Positions 47,001 to 60,800 of a stretch of 64,000 bases of DNA are shown one piece after another (the stretch's first letter is position 1; every line of letters starts with the position of its first letter). Under the pieces are notes generated by a model that searched no databases, was not told where the DNA came from, and saw only the letters and a list, made by a program, of their open reading frames with translations. The translations under genes and the position numbers were made by a program. The stretch is from assembly GCA_013398955.1 (NCBI GenBank), contig VWPU01009418.1:1-64000 (forward strand), written 5' to 3'. The stretch is from Callaeas wilsoni (taxonomy: Eukaryota > Chordata > Aves > Passeriformes > Callaeidae).

Positions 47001-50000
47001 AGAATTTTGTAACTGAAGTGCAACTTATGTTTTATTTATTATTTAACTTCCTTTCATTATTGTGTACTGACTTGTCCACAGAATCCAGCACAGGCACTTT
47101 AATCCTCTGATGGCAACAGAAACTAAATTATTCATGCTTTAAAATTTTTGTCCACTACATTTAAATCAATGCTACCAACAGTGATTCAAAATCAGCAGCT
47201 GGAATTCCTATGTAATCCAAGTATACAGCAAAAATTAAGGTTCATTCAAAAGGTAACTTCGTTGTTTCCACTACCTTAATTTTTTCTTATGCAGCTTCTA
47301 CATGTCTCTTCAATAAATGTCTTCTTTGATACATTTATGTATATAGTTATGCAAAATATTTTTTTTCTTAATTTAAAGTTCACCTTCTGCACACATTTTT
47401 CATATAGTTGTTGTCCAGACATAAGTCAACTTCCATTTCCTTTTAATGGGGCCAGCATTTCACTTGCGGTGTAGCCAGATGGATATGACTAACAGTAAAA
47501 GGAAAGCCTTTCTACAGTAGCAGGGGTTATCTAAGCATTTGAGAGAAGTGCTTGCTACCAACTGAAAAAAAAAGACAATGGATCTGCTTTTCTTTCTTTT
47601 CCTTTTACCCCCACCCTCTCCCCTGCAAAGAGTTATTTGTATTCGAAGAGGCAAGTGGCAATTCAGAGAACAGGCTGGGGCACAGCTGAAGCTGCAGCAG
47701 CCCAAAGCCCGCCACTTCCTAGGCCAGTGGCCAGGGACCCGCAGGCCCTTGGGCGCAGGCTGTGCAGCCCAGCTCCCTCAGGTCACACCCTGCTCTCCTC
47801 ACAAGGGCTTTGGAAGCCCAGCAGACAGCTGCAAAATACTTTGCAGGCTCTACTCTAACATTCCACGTGAGCAGTCATTTCTTGTCTTTCCCTTCGTATG
47901 AGAGTTCGACTTTTGTTTTTCCGTTAAAGCTGCATAAGGAAATTTTTGGAAGGTGTTTAAATGTTTTAACTAAACTATGCAGGAGATAAGAGTTGAGGCA
48001 ACAGACTTAGAGCTACCTGATCAGGTACAGAAATTGTTCATTTTATATGGATTTAAGAAAATAGACACAATAATAATATGGAATTATTTGATTTGCCTCC
48101 TGTTATAGTAATATTTAAGAACTCTATTTTCAAAGACTTACTCATTTTTAAATAACTGCCAAGACTGCCATCAACACAAATACTGTACAGGTCTGGCAAA
48201 AACCAGTTATTTGGGCAATTATATGCAAAACAGCACTTCCAGATTTTTTTAACAGTGGATTAGAAAGACCTCAAGCCAGGCAAGAAGACTAGGGAAGCAC
48301 CAAAACCAGCTCAATAACATCTACAGTTTCTTATCCAGAGTTCTCTTCTACAAAGTTTAGTGAATCAGACTTTGTTTCACTATTTTGTACAACAGATATG
48401 ACTGCGGGATGATTTTCTAAAATACAAACGGAGTGTGGTACACATGTCTACATTACCATATCAGTCATCTAAAAGATGACTACAACGTTACTTCATAGAC
48501 ACAAAGCATTAGAACCTCTGCAATACTGTGTGCCATTTAAAGCCCTTGCATTCATACAGGGATTTGTTCCACAACTTTCAATTTAGCTTACTTATCAGCA
48601 TAATGCCAAGGCAAAAAAAAGTTCCCAATATGAACTCAGAAGAAATCACTATCAGCTGTTTCTCCCTAACAAATCTAAGTTTCTTATGTACACATTTCAA
48701 GGACAGGCTTTGTTTAAAGAGCTCCATTTATGTGAAGCCTGTTTCCTGCTAACCAGCTGACAGATCAAAGGTACTTCTCAGTTTGATAATTTATTCACAT
48801 TTCCCCCTCGTCTTTAACTTAGTCAAAATTTTAAATCTAGTACATTTAAAATTTATCAAAATATTGATCCTCTCATCCTTTTCAGTCTTCTTTTCCTTTT
48901 TATGTTTCACAAGGTGTTCCTGTGACACCACTCAAATACTGGAATCTATGCCACTGAATTATCTGGATTACCCAGCTACATGAAATTAAGCACAGGTATT
49001 AGTCCTGGATTAAAGAATGCTAAAATGTAAGTTTTTGAGAACCTGAACCTCTTAAATCCTTTTAAAATACACACCTTTGTAGGAATTATTGTGCAAATAC
49101 AGTAGAACAATTTATTATCTAAAAGATGCCTTTATATTCAAACCTGATACATTTTATGAATTAAACATTGCTTTATCTATCTATCTATATATATCTATAT
49201 CTCCATTTTTGCAAGTGCTGAACTTCATTCTTCCACATATGGATATTCCTATCAATTCATGACCTTAGTGATATGTAGGAAAAAAAATTTTAAAAGACAG
49301 AATAAAGTATTCTGACTTACAGTAAATTAAAACATCTACAATGCAGTATGCCTAGGTAAATAATGTCAATACTTGACTTTATAAAATGTACTCACCTGTG
49401 CTCAGTTACTAGGGAAACAACGATCATAAAATTGATCATAGTTTAGTTTCACAACTTTTTAACACTGTAACCTGATTACAGTCCAGTATACAGATCAAGC
49501 ACCTGGAATAATGCAGCTGAGTAAAGAGACATGCTAGGAATAGCCTTGCTTACCCTGTGTCCAAATTTTTTTATTCAGAAGTTAAATGTAACAACCTCAA
49601 CACTTTTCTACTTGCCTTTCCCTGTTTTGAAAAGAAATGCCAGCATGGTTTTGGACCTCTCAAAATGAGATTCTTAGAAATCCCTGAAAGTTATGGATTA
49701 TTCTCCCAGAAATAACAGCACACATTAGGTTTAAAAAAACAAACCCCTTTTCCTGCTTAATTGTTTTATTTCCTAATCTACTACCGTCTTGATGATCTCA
49801 CTTTTCTACCCTTAATCTCAATCTTACCAGCTCTACAGAGAGGAGCACTATTAATACTGATTTGTGAAAGTACACTGAACTAAACATATGCCTAAAACCA
49901 GCAGAATATGTGATGAAGTTTGGAACAAATATGAAGAGCCAGACAAATCTCAACTATTCTTTCACTTTTGAAAAACCCTAGTACTTCATCTCAGAAATAC

Positions 50001-53000
50001 TGAGTTTTATAATGAATTAATTACTCAGTGTCTTCTTAAGATGTTCAGATGGACAGAGGGTGAAAGAGAGAGCGAAATGTGCATTTCTGTGGAACACAGG
50101 ATGTAAGTGTGCTTATACATCAAAATGAAACATGCTGGCATCTCAAGCCTCTAAACAACCAAGCATCTGCACTTTTTGCACTGATGCTGGTTTTGCACCT
50201 ATAGTATGCAATTACACATGTACACTTTGCAGTTTCTGGAATAAGCTTCCACATACTGGTTAGTCATGTTTGCTACCAGCCAATGAAAGCCAATTAAACA
50301 CTTTTCCTGTTGGGGAGGAATTGGAAGTGAACATGTACTGCTGCAGACATGATTGTTCTAGATTCTTTTTATTGTGCCAGGCAAAATTTTATGAAGATAT
50401 GATTATGTTTACTTACACAACATTCTGGTTAATTGACTGGTTGCAGTCTTCTTATCCCCAGTATTTATTTTAATTATACATGTGTAAGAAGAGCCACCTG
50501 CCCTGATGCTAAATCCACTGGCTTGGATTGTCTGTAAATTCTGAGAGCTTTATCATAGCCCACTGCCTAGAGAAACACTTTGTACATCATCTGTGTTGGG
50601 TGACATGCATTTCTTTCCTTCCCAAAAGAAGCTGTAATTTTCTGCTTTCATAAATATGAAAGGAATGCATTTCAGAAAATACGTTTTTGCCTTCACAGTT
50701 AACATCTCACTTCAGATCAGAACTTAATTGCCAGACTGGATGAGTGCCACTGGGTGTCAAAATGATTCTGTATCTCAAGAAGTAACGTGAGAAGTAATGA
50801 GAAGTACAAACTGCCTTTGCATTTGATTCCTACAGCATCAGGACACAAACCCAAGTCTCCATCAGTGTACTGCCCATTATCAATTACCACATAAAAATAA
50901 TTAGGCTCCTCTCTAAGTTAACCTTCTCTTCTCCCCTGCAAATGTTCATGTGTCTGAGTAATTCTTAGTTTATTCCTGATCACTGTGGAATACTATAGCA
51001 CCACTAATATCCTCCAATATAACATTACTGATATGAAAAATAAAATGCATCTATTTCCCCCACTGACATAGACAGGTGGGTCTTCAGGTAGGTCCATGAA
51101 GCACTGTTAATCCAAGCAAATTATAATAGCTCAATCATTCAAGTAATTTTATTTCTTAAGATAATTCAATCATAAAGCAGCATTTTCAGGGTGTTCATGG
51201 TTTTTAATCACCTTTAGGATTCTTCTTCCTTAAAAACCATTATAACAGAAAAAACAGTCTGTCATGTCAAGCCTGACATTTTCAACAGCAATATGACAAA
51301 GGAAATTAGAATCTCTGGAATGAAATACTGCCTTTCTAGACACCTTTACTGTTTAGTGTTGTAAGGTTTTACATTCCATAATCTGCATCAAGCACCATAA
51401 GAGAGGAATGATTAGACCTTCAAACAGTACCGCTCTGTCACGGGGATGTTTTTTATGACGGTTTTCTGTTATAGTGGTTCCAGAAGAGTTAAGGAATACA
51501 GTACTTCTACTTTGGGCACAATTTATTTCAGTGCTAAAGAAGAACAGGACACACCATTCAGCCTACTAGAGGTTACATTATGACTACCTGCATGGAACCA
51601 AACCCATTAATCTAGAATCCATACTAAAACTCTGCTGGTACAAAATACCTGGGGATCACACGACAGGAAGCTGTACTAGCCTTTCCAGCGATGTGCATCT
51701 CTGCTTTTTTTTTTGGTTCAGAAACAAGCCAAATTAACACGGATTTTTGTCTTACAGTGAAGTTTCCTGTTAGTCAAAAACACTGCTTATATATCATGTC
51801 CCCACTAAAGTAGGCTGTTCTTTACAAAGTTAACTAACACAAAATTAAAACTCTGAATATAAAAGATTCAAGTGTGTACCAGTAATGTTTTTCTTTTAAC
51901 AGATGGGTAGTGTTTCAGGATAAAAAAAAGTTTGCATTGAATGTATTAAGGTTAATTATTAATGAGGAAGCAAGTATATTTTCATAGGGCTATAGCTGCA
52001 GAATTCAGCTGTAGCATGAACATTTCAGTTTGATCAGTGGATGAAGTTAAAATACATTTAGTTTAAAACTAAGTTTAGGGCAGCTGTTAATTTGAATTAC
52101 TAATGTCTTACTTGCAGCGTTAGTTCAGAGCTGTCTATGTTACTGCTACTGTACAACTTTTTCTATGCAACTATTCTGTGCAACCGTACCACTTATGACA
52201 TTACTTTCAATAAGCCAAGCACTGATTCTGGAAGAGGGAAAAACATGACATTACAAAAGAAATCTTCTAAGTGTGTACCTTTTAAAGAAACATCAAAACA
52301 GTTCTCTCTCTGGGCGATTTTTCCATCTGTTTGATCATAGTTGTGGCATAAAGTTCAATGGGACATGAACTCCACTGACCAAGTCAGCTCCCCAATGAGT
52401 CAACATGCTGAAGCAGCCTTCTGAAATCTAGCATGCTGTGTCTCAGAGCTTGAAGCTCAAGTGGCAACAACTCGCTCACACAAAAGGCTAAAATGAAGTG
52501 TCAAAAGAAAGTACTTTCCCTACTACCATATTCTTAATTCAAAAGTATATTTGGAATATAAAGTTGCCAACAGTCTGAAGCAGATCATCCAAAATGATGT
52601 TTCACATAAAAGCATTACTAGATTCTAACAAAAAGATTTGTGAGAACACCACCACGAAGGACACTTTCTAGCTGGTGATGCACTTTGCACAGCAGCTCTG
52701 CTGGTCGTGCAGGATGTCAGTCTGAATGCCCACACATACAGCTGCTGGGAACATGCAGATTTCTATCTCTTGGAGGGATTTCCAAGACACCTGGCAGACA
52801 GCCATGCCCCTGCTCTTCCCTTGCACTGGGCAGCAGAGCTGGCAGGTGCAGATATGACAGCTTTCTGAGCCAACCCTCCAAACTCCATGCAGCAGGAGTC
52901 CAGGCCACAGCGTGTGCTAAGGCTCCACTCCTGCTGATGAAGAAGCACCAGTACTGTAAAGAGGAACTAATTATCCTGGACTGAGAAGGCTTGTAGTGGG

Positions 53001-56000
53001 CACACAGGCAAGTTACACAGCACATCCAAATGTCTCATTTAGAAGGCTACCCATGAGAATACCAGAATGGAAAAGCCTGCAGATGTATGGGCTGCAATGA
53101 AATTCACGGTGTCACTTCCTGCTTAACATCACTGCAGCAACAGTTGGGGGTTTTTTGTTTCAGGAGAAACACCTTCTTGGAAACTGTTAAGGTTTCCTCT
53201 ATTTTCTCCCTTATGAAAGATGAAGACATTTAATTAATTTTAAAGTTGGCACTGACTAATATCCCAATTAACCACACTGAAATTCCTCATGGTACTGTTC
53301 AGTGTATGTTTCCTAAATAATACTGGAACATGTCAGAAAGAACTAAGATAATATTGATCATGTCCACAGTATGCCAAATAAGCAGCTTCAAGTTTGCTTA
53401 GAAAGTGCTGATAAGTAAGCAAGCTTAATAGAAAAACTGCTTAAAAGACTTAAGAACTGCTTAACAGAAAATCTATTTGAATTCACACTTACCAAATGAC
53501 AGCCTAAAATTAAGAGAAAAAGGGAAGAAGATATTTTTTTAATGCGTTAAGACAAAGTTGCCTTTTCTCTATTTCACACAATAATTTAACTCTGCAGATA
53601 GACACAACACTATAACCATTTTCAAATGCTTTTATAAAAAGACTCTTTGGATTCTTGGTCTGGCGAGCTCAGATCTGTTTCAAAATGGGAAACAATTATA
53701 TTTCTAGGTTAATGATAATTAATTTTTCTCAGCTGAAACCCAGAACCAAACTTCCATCATCAGATGTGCTAAATAAAAGATCATCCAGCTGGCTTGTATG
53801 TGGTTTCTGTAGGAAAGAGAGTCACTCTGCAAGTCTGATTCATATCCTATATGTATTTGTACACTAGATTCATACATTTCAAACATTCAGATACTTTCAG
53901 ATAAGAACACAGTAGTGATATCAGAAACATCTAAATTCCTCTTAAAATAATTTAGAAATGTCAGTGCTGAGCAATAGATGTGCTCTCGTGTGCACAGGAG
54001 TAAAAACACATACTTGAACCCAAGATTCTCCAGTTCCTGAACTGTTATCTCCAAGAGAGTAAACCTCTAGAGTACATCTCCGCATGACACATTTATCTAA
54101 AGTGGCTGCACACATATAATGATGGCTTTTGTTTAGTGATCATGGTCATTTTGAGTTTGTTTAAATACTGCAGCCAAATGCTTATAAACTAATCCCAGAA
54201 CATTTTGAAATGCTTCAAAGCTTTTAGCGGGGGAACCTCTTGCACAGGCTTTGTAGATGAAGCTGACCACAGTTCACTGGAACCAGCCAGCTCAGATAAG
54301 TAAGATGAAAGCAGACATTTCCTGAAAATATCTTGAAAGCTTTCCATTAGTCTGTGCCAGGGGTATACACTAAAAACAGAAAGTGCCCATGCTTGTATAG
54401 CAACCAATCTTTCCACTGCTTTCTCCATTCTTTCTTGAACTACTGTATTTATATCTATTTATCTGCTTCATTTGATATCTTGCAAAGTTCTTTGGTGGAA
54501 AAAGATGCATTCTAGTTTACAATACATTATAAAGCAGCCTATTCCTAGAACAAAAAATTCTATTTAACATACTAAACAATGTAACAGGAAGAAACCAAAA
54601 TCTACCAATGCCAAAATTACTACAAATTACAAATAAGTAAGAAATTTGATGTACAGATAATTTTTAAGAGTCACCCACTCCACGACAGGCATGAATACCA
54701 CTGTTTGAACATAAATCTCTGGCTGTCAAAGCGTACTCTAACAAGGTCGATTCAGCATTGCTGAATGTGCTGTATTCATAGGAGTGCCTCAGGCTAGATT
54801 TTCAATAACGGCAGAGACTGGCTGTGTTCATATTTTATACAATAATTTGATTGAATAAATCCAACTGTTCTGAACATGAAATATTCCACTGTTGAAATCG
54901 CCAACATTTTATACTTTGAGACATGTCACACTGTCCAGTTCCAGGCATTTATTTCAATGAATGAGAAGCCCAGGTTTCTTTAGTAGTCAGTAGACTCAAG
55001 GGCACGTAAGTACTTTCAGCAGCTTTTCAAGGACCTGCAGACTACGAAGTGTGCCTAGGGCCTAATTTAAGCACCAAAATTAGGCATTAATGAAATCAAT
55101 CATGGTGTATCCTACAAAGAGTTAATATGCACACTCAAAGGGAGGACAGCATGATCATACCATAATACACTAGAATCCAATACAGCAGTAATGATAACAG
55201 TTATTCTGTCCAGTACCTTATCACAAAAAGGGCTGGGGCACTCTGAACGTGCATTGTGAATTTAAGTACACCAAGTCCTCAGCACACACTAGCCATGTAT
55301 GTTTGAGACGGAAGTGGTGAGCCACAACATTGATGCACAAAATAGGGTGCAAGCGAAGTCCAACAGTTGCTGCTTGAAACAAAACAACCTTGCCCCCTTT
55401 AATACAGAACAAAAAATACTTGAAGTCTTAGAATTTTTTGAGGTATACCTTGAAAACCACGTTCACTCTGCCTTCTGTAATCCCTGTGCCCTGGGATACC
55501 TGTACTATGGTCTGGCACCCACCTGGGAAGAGGAAGCATTATCCTCTACCAGGGTGTTGCTTATGCAGCTTTACTGGTTAGTGCTTGCAGTAAAATGGTT
55601 GTCCTAGGTCTGAAACCAGGTCAAGACCTGTGAATAAATGTGAAAGTATGACTGAAGCTACTAGAGACCCACTCTGACTCAGGCCCCACACAATTCTATG
55701 ATTTAAATGACATTAGATGTGCTACGATGAGCATAATTGTACATATTTGAGCATAATCTCAGTACAACTAAGGGAGAAGACTTAAATAGGGTGAAATTCT
55801 TTTTATGAGAAATATTAGCAATATATGACAGGTTCCTTGGCAGACTGCAGGAAGAGAGAAAGGGCCTGAGTGAGGACCTGTGAAGGGTTGTGCAGGTCCT
55901 CACTAGCCTTTCCCTGCACAGTCCTGACTTCCATTAAATACTCCAGCTTGATTAGAATTTCCAAATAATTAAATGTTCTATTTTAATCTTTCTGGAAATA

Positions 56001-57897
56001 ATGCAACATGCATCATCTTATTAGAGGAATCTTAACACTCATTGTATCCCACCTACATTCTTCTATATTCTCTTCTAAGGGGCAGCTGAGAGAAGTTTTT
56101 CAAAATCTCAAGGTCATGAGCTTGCAAGAACTCTACAATAAGCAGAAATCAGCAGAGGTTTTATTTATGAGTTCACTAATATTATAAATAAAGTCTACTC
56201 TATTTTATGATCAAATATAATTCATTTCTTTAGGGATGGACCGTTAGTAAGCAAAGGTAAAAAACATACTTGGTTCTCTGCTTATACTGGCTGCTACCAG
56301 GACTGCCTACTACTTGTATAACATTTTAAAGCAGCTGTAAAACAATCATTGCTTATGTAAACATTTAGAGCTCATCATATGCAGAGACCGGCTACATATT
56401 TTAACTTCTGATCAAAAAGAGACACCATTTCCTTAACTGTACAGAAACTACTTGAAAAATTCATAAGATCTGTTTCACAAATTACCAATTCAACCATAAG
56501 AATATATAGTAAAAATGACAAAAGATTTGTTCTTATAGTTGATAAAAAATTTATGCCAAGGCATTCAAGTAAAGTTACTTTCTGTGTTCTGATTTAATGA
56601 ATCATTTGAGCGGTATCTGGCTGGGTGACACAGATGTAAGGCTCGCTGAAGCCTGCTCTAATGCCTGCTGGTACCGTCTTCCTTGGGACAGCAAAGCCAG
56701 AACAATGTGTCAGACTGAAGTAATATCAAGGAAAGTAAGTGCAGTGCTGGGCATGCCATGAGGCTGGCCCACAGTACTTCTTGACCTGTGAATGTCTGTA
56801 AGTACTTCTCTGTCCTACAGGCTCCAGTGACCCAGGAAGCCCAAAAGAAGCAGCAGCAGCACAGTAATGAACAGACTCTGGAATAAAGATTTTTGCAATC
56901 TCGTAATTCAAGCTCAAGACATGCAAAGATTGTTTGATGGTTTAACCCTAATGGAAGGCAGAGCCTGACATTGTGAAACCACCAGTGATTTCTTAAATAT
57001 TTAACATTAGTTAAATACAAATTTGTATTCAATACAAAAAAAAAAATCAGTACCACACTGCAAAGTTTGTGTCTTTAACATCAGAAATGTGAATACAGGT
57101 TTTATAGATCATGTCTCTGTGTAGAAGTTTACTGAAAGACACTATAATACAATCAGGCTTCCCATTAGGGAAATCATTGCTAAGAATTTAATGCTACAGT
57201 AAGTTAAACAAAGCTAAGGAGGACTGTAGGCACTGTAGTATCGTAATCTTAAGCAACAAAGCTAATCCTCATAAAAATAAAATACTGGGTCCCAGTATTC
57301 CTTGAGAGTTGCTAAAAGAGATTCCCCCTCTAAAAGAAGCTTGCTAGAATACTTATACCTATTTAGAAGCACACATATCTTCACAGAAATAATTTTACTT
57401 TAATCATGAAAGTTAAATCTTTTAAGAAATTAGAAGCAAAATGAAAAATGAAAAGCTTAACAGTTATGCCAAATCCAAATAATACAATATACATGTCATT
57501 TTGTCCTAGTGTCAGAGAGGGGAAGAATGTCTGTCAGCAGCAAATGGAAGAAGGTGAATTATACTCCTACTTCATCCTGCAAGGCCTCTTTAAAACCCAC
57601 TAAAGCTTAGCTTAGCTTTTTTTTAACGTAGGTTTGTCCACTGTTAACATTTGATGCAAGGGGGACAATTCTGTTTTGTCAAGAAAATTTCACTGATTTC
57701 CATGAAAAAAATATTTATGTTGATTCCACAGTTAGTTCTATGAAATCTTTCTCTTCTTTTATCTGAAAATTAAGTAGGCTAATTAAGACAGTTGCACATA
57801 AGAATATTTGACATTTAAGGGTACTTACACAGATAACAAAACAATAGCAATGAGAGTCCATTCAGGCATTTTGTGAATAATATTTCTGTTTGTTAAC
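40916..57897 (-). CDS. RPAP2: RPAP2, RNA polymerase II-associated protein 2, 3' part of the coding sequence (5' part beyond the window)
   Basis: Two minus-strand exons encode the C-terminus. Exon 57829-57897 gives [17 protein letters not shown] followed by IVLLS. Exon 41054-40916 gives a chain with [20 protein letters not shown] near its end, then IFRMD and a stop. Both match the end of human RPAP2 closely ([35 protein letters not shown]), and the junction codon is split in consistent phase. RPAP2 is a conserved phosphatase acting on Ser5 of the RNA polymerase II CTD, and it helps polymerase assembly and nuclear import. The catalytic zinc-containing N-terminal half is not in this window. The gene is convergent with GFI1, matching known vertebrate gene order. 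Compared with human, the last residues differ and the chain ends slightly earlier. Earlier exons were sought between 57.9 and 64.0 kb and not found. Confidence 0.93.
46347..46372. repeat. Perfect inverted repeat, 11-bp arms with 4-bp loop
   Basis: GTAATTAAGTG, loop GTTA, then CACTTAATTAC. It lies within the RPAP2 last intron and is too short to be a microRNA precursor on its own. Confidence 0.9.
49174..49202. repeat. Short TATC/TA microsatellite
   Basis: About three and a half TCTA-type units followed by TATA repeats in the RPAP2 intron. Confidence 0.85.
57829..57897 (-). CDS. RPAP2: RPAP2 penultimate coding exon
   Basis: 69 bp. The minus-strand acceptor is TTTTTCAG at 57898-57905 and the donor GTAAGTAC at 57828-57821. 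It opens with the last base of a split codon, then [17 protein letters not shown], ending with two bases of a Val codon. The EWTLIA block is the clear RPAP2 signature. Confidence 0.93.
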
Positions 57898-60800
57898 CTG
57901 AAAAATAATTTAAAAAAAATCAGTACATTTCAGAGTAAAACTAAGCAGATTTTAACATCTGAATTTTAAGTCTACCATTAATACACTGAGTAATAATGAA
58001 GCAATTACAGCTGTATCTGAGCAATTCACCAACTCTCAAGCTTCTGTCATCCTCTAATGGAGGAGCTGGAGAATTCCCAATGTCTCCTTTTTCTATATGG
58101 AAGTGGGATGGGGAAGACTTGAACAGAGGCTATTTCTTTCAAAATTGCTCACTGATAGTCCTGTCTGCTGTAAGGGCCCAGCTCTCACTCATACCCACTG
58201 GGAAATTCTCCAGAACTGCACATGTTTCTGAAAAGATGGACCTTCTTACACTTACTTTCCCTCCTGCTGGCTTCAGATCTAGATTTGCTGTAAAAGCTAA
58301 TGTGGACATAGACTGAATTTTATAAGGTGGCAGTGACAATCCTCTGATGATTCTTGTTTTAAAATGGAAATCCAGAATTCTAACTTATGCAATGGGAGCC
58401 AGAGCAAATATAAGAGCCATATAAATATAAATGAGGTGTGAATAAAGAACCACATGGGTGTTCAACAAAAGTGCTGCTGCATTGAATACCAGCTGACCCC
58501 TTCGGCTGAACTGCCTAATAAAACAGATCTGCTTTAAGTCAAGTCTGTGTTAAAACAATTCATCTGTGAATTGCTGTCTCAATTTACGCATGACCCATGG
58601 TGTTCAAAACAAGCAATTTCATGGAAAAGTCCCAGTCAAAAATGAAGCTATGGCTACGCAGGCACCCAGAAGAGCCAGGAGAATGAATTTCACTCAAAAA
58701 GATGGCACTATCCAACAGATAAACTGAGGGGCAAGTGCCTCCCTATGTTTGCTTTCTTCTTGCTTTCAGTTTCCCTTCCATGAAGCTTTGTTCAAATTCA
58801 GATCCAGAATGAAGATACCCTGTCACTCATACCCCACTCCTACAGGCAGCGGAGAAGACTGCTTAAAATGAACTATCTCCTATCTCACAACAAATTCAAA
58901 TCCACGGTATTCTTCCTCAGTAAGATTACTTATTTTAAAAAAATTACTTTGGGCAAGTATCTAGTTACCCAAAAAACAAAAAAAGGCTAAAATTTGAGAA
59001 AGCAGAAGTATTTGTACTTGTCATTGTTAAAATTCAAATTCTATTAACAAATTCCCCAAAATTATATTCAAAATGGTCATTAAATATGTAGTTATCAGTA
59101 AGATCTTTTATAGTATTTGTTTGCATTTCTCTATTTCAGAAAGATATTAAAAATTAATAAAATAAATTTGTAATGATCAAAGCAATATTATCCCCTTTTT
59201 CTCCTAAAATCGCCAAGTCTTCAAATCAAAATAAGATACTGAGGCAACAATTACTCAAATAGTGTCTCAGCAACTTGAGTTTTGTTCAATTACAAAAGGA
59301 AAAACAATGTTTTGCAGTACATACACAGGAATTGTCACATCAAATCAGAACCAACAGTTCTGGCAAATACTGATTATAGTTATTATTAAAAGGTTAATGT
59401 TCAGCAATTATTATTTGAAATAGTTGATGGATTTAGCTGGCAACAAAGTTTGTACCTGGTAAACTGTTACATTTTTCTGGCTACAGAACGAGACAAAACA
59501 AAGGCTGAACATCTTGACTCAACACTGATGACAGTGATAAACACTACCAAGAAACGCCTGATGGAATCATCTTGACAGGCAATTCATATGTAACATTCCA
59601 GTTAATCTGTTATGATGAGACACAGTGAAAGAGACAGCTCCAAGCCACCTGGGGAAACTCTGTCAAATAGAGAAAGCAGCTTTATTTCAGTGCTTTACAA
59701 GGAGTTATTATTGATTAGAGCACAGGAAGGTGTCATTCTTGTACACAACCTGAGAGATGCAGTTATTTGTGTCAATCAACTCTTATTCAATGTTAGTATT
59801 GATTGGCAAGGTCTGAACACTAGTCATTGCCATCAATATGGTATTTCTAAGGAGGCAGTCAAAAGACACAGGTAACCAGCAGGACACGGCAGTATGCATC
59901 TGCTGATGTACGACAGTCACTGCACTGAGTGAACAGTCAGGCTTCTGCAACTGAGTAACCTTTCAGTACAGCACCTGTCCTAAAACACTTGTGCAGCTGG
60001 GAAAAAAAAGAAACATTTCAGGCAGATCAGAGTAAAGCAAGCAACCTACAGGTGTGAAGCCTTAAAAAATAAGGAGCAGTGGAAGGGCAGTCACTTTCAC
60101 AAACAAGCTCTGTGTCAACAGCAAGGCCTCTGAAGAGCAAAGCTTTCAGAAAACAGGGAACTGCAGGGCCTCTGTAAAAACGGTTCATTAATTCTTTGTC
60201 TTGCCTCTAGCCAAAACTGTTACTTCAGGACAATTCGTGAAAGAGGTCACTAGATTTCTGTCATGAACGTATAATGTGGAAATGTTAAAACTGTAAAAAG
60301 CTTTGTGTGATTTGAGCTTTGCAGTGAAATCTTTTCTGTGAAAGAGTTTGGCCAAATTCTCCCTCACCTACCTAGAGAAAGAAAACAATATGCAACTTCC
60401 CAAAACGGAAGGTGCCTACTTTCTTGGCCCGTGTAGGGCAGGATACATAAGCTAGGAAAGTTGGATGATCCCAAAAAGCCGTGTGGGTTGCTTAGTTGCT
60501 GGTTTGTGGGTCTTGTGGTTCACTCCAGCAAGACACACTGCAGCCATCCAGCAGGGCCCACGTGGTTTTCACACTCTGTCAAGGAGCCTGACTGAGCACA
60601 TGGATCCAAGTGGTAGAGGCTTCCAGGATAAAGGACTAAAGAGTAAGATGCATAAAAATTCCATCTCAGATGACCTCCCGATAACTGACTAGTGCCCAGC
60701 TTGCAAAGGAAGGGAACTCCAATAGGGAAATTGTAGGAATCCAGAGTAAATAAAACCAGCAAACCCAGGATCTTTGCAAATGCAGCAGCCTTTCCTTCCC

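Larger units (their letters stand above)
41055..57828 (-). other. RPAP2: Last intron of RPAP2 (16.8 kb)
   Basis: AT-rich intron with GT/AG ends. No nested coding gene was recognised. GC-richer patches occur at about 42415-42560 and 47640-47860 without coding similarity. It also contains a perfect 11-bp inverted repeat at 46347-46372 and a short TCTA/TA microsatellite near 49175. Confidence 0.8.

Noticed and set aside
55600..55705. Possible CR1 retroelement 3' end (ATTCTATGATTT at about 55692)
   Set aside because: Only one copy of the terminal word is present, and the upstream sequence does not show the typical CR1 3' body. It is too weak to annotate.
56658..57056. 132-codon minus-strand open frame in the RPAP2 intron
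   Set aside because: It has no recognisable domain, its composition is like translated intron sequence, and no suitable splice sites or poly(A) arrangement were seen.
59448..59500. Donor-like CCAG/GTACAA on the minus strand with a KNVTVYQ reading
   Set aside because: In the frame required for RPAP2, a stop lies directly upstream. In the other frame the peptide does not resemble RPAP2.
60290..60374. Minus-strand acceptor-like TTTCTTTCTCTAG followed by a short open frame
   Set aside because: The peptide does not resemble RPAP2, no matching donor is convincing, and pyrimidine tracts with AG are frequent in this intron.
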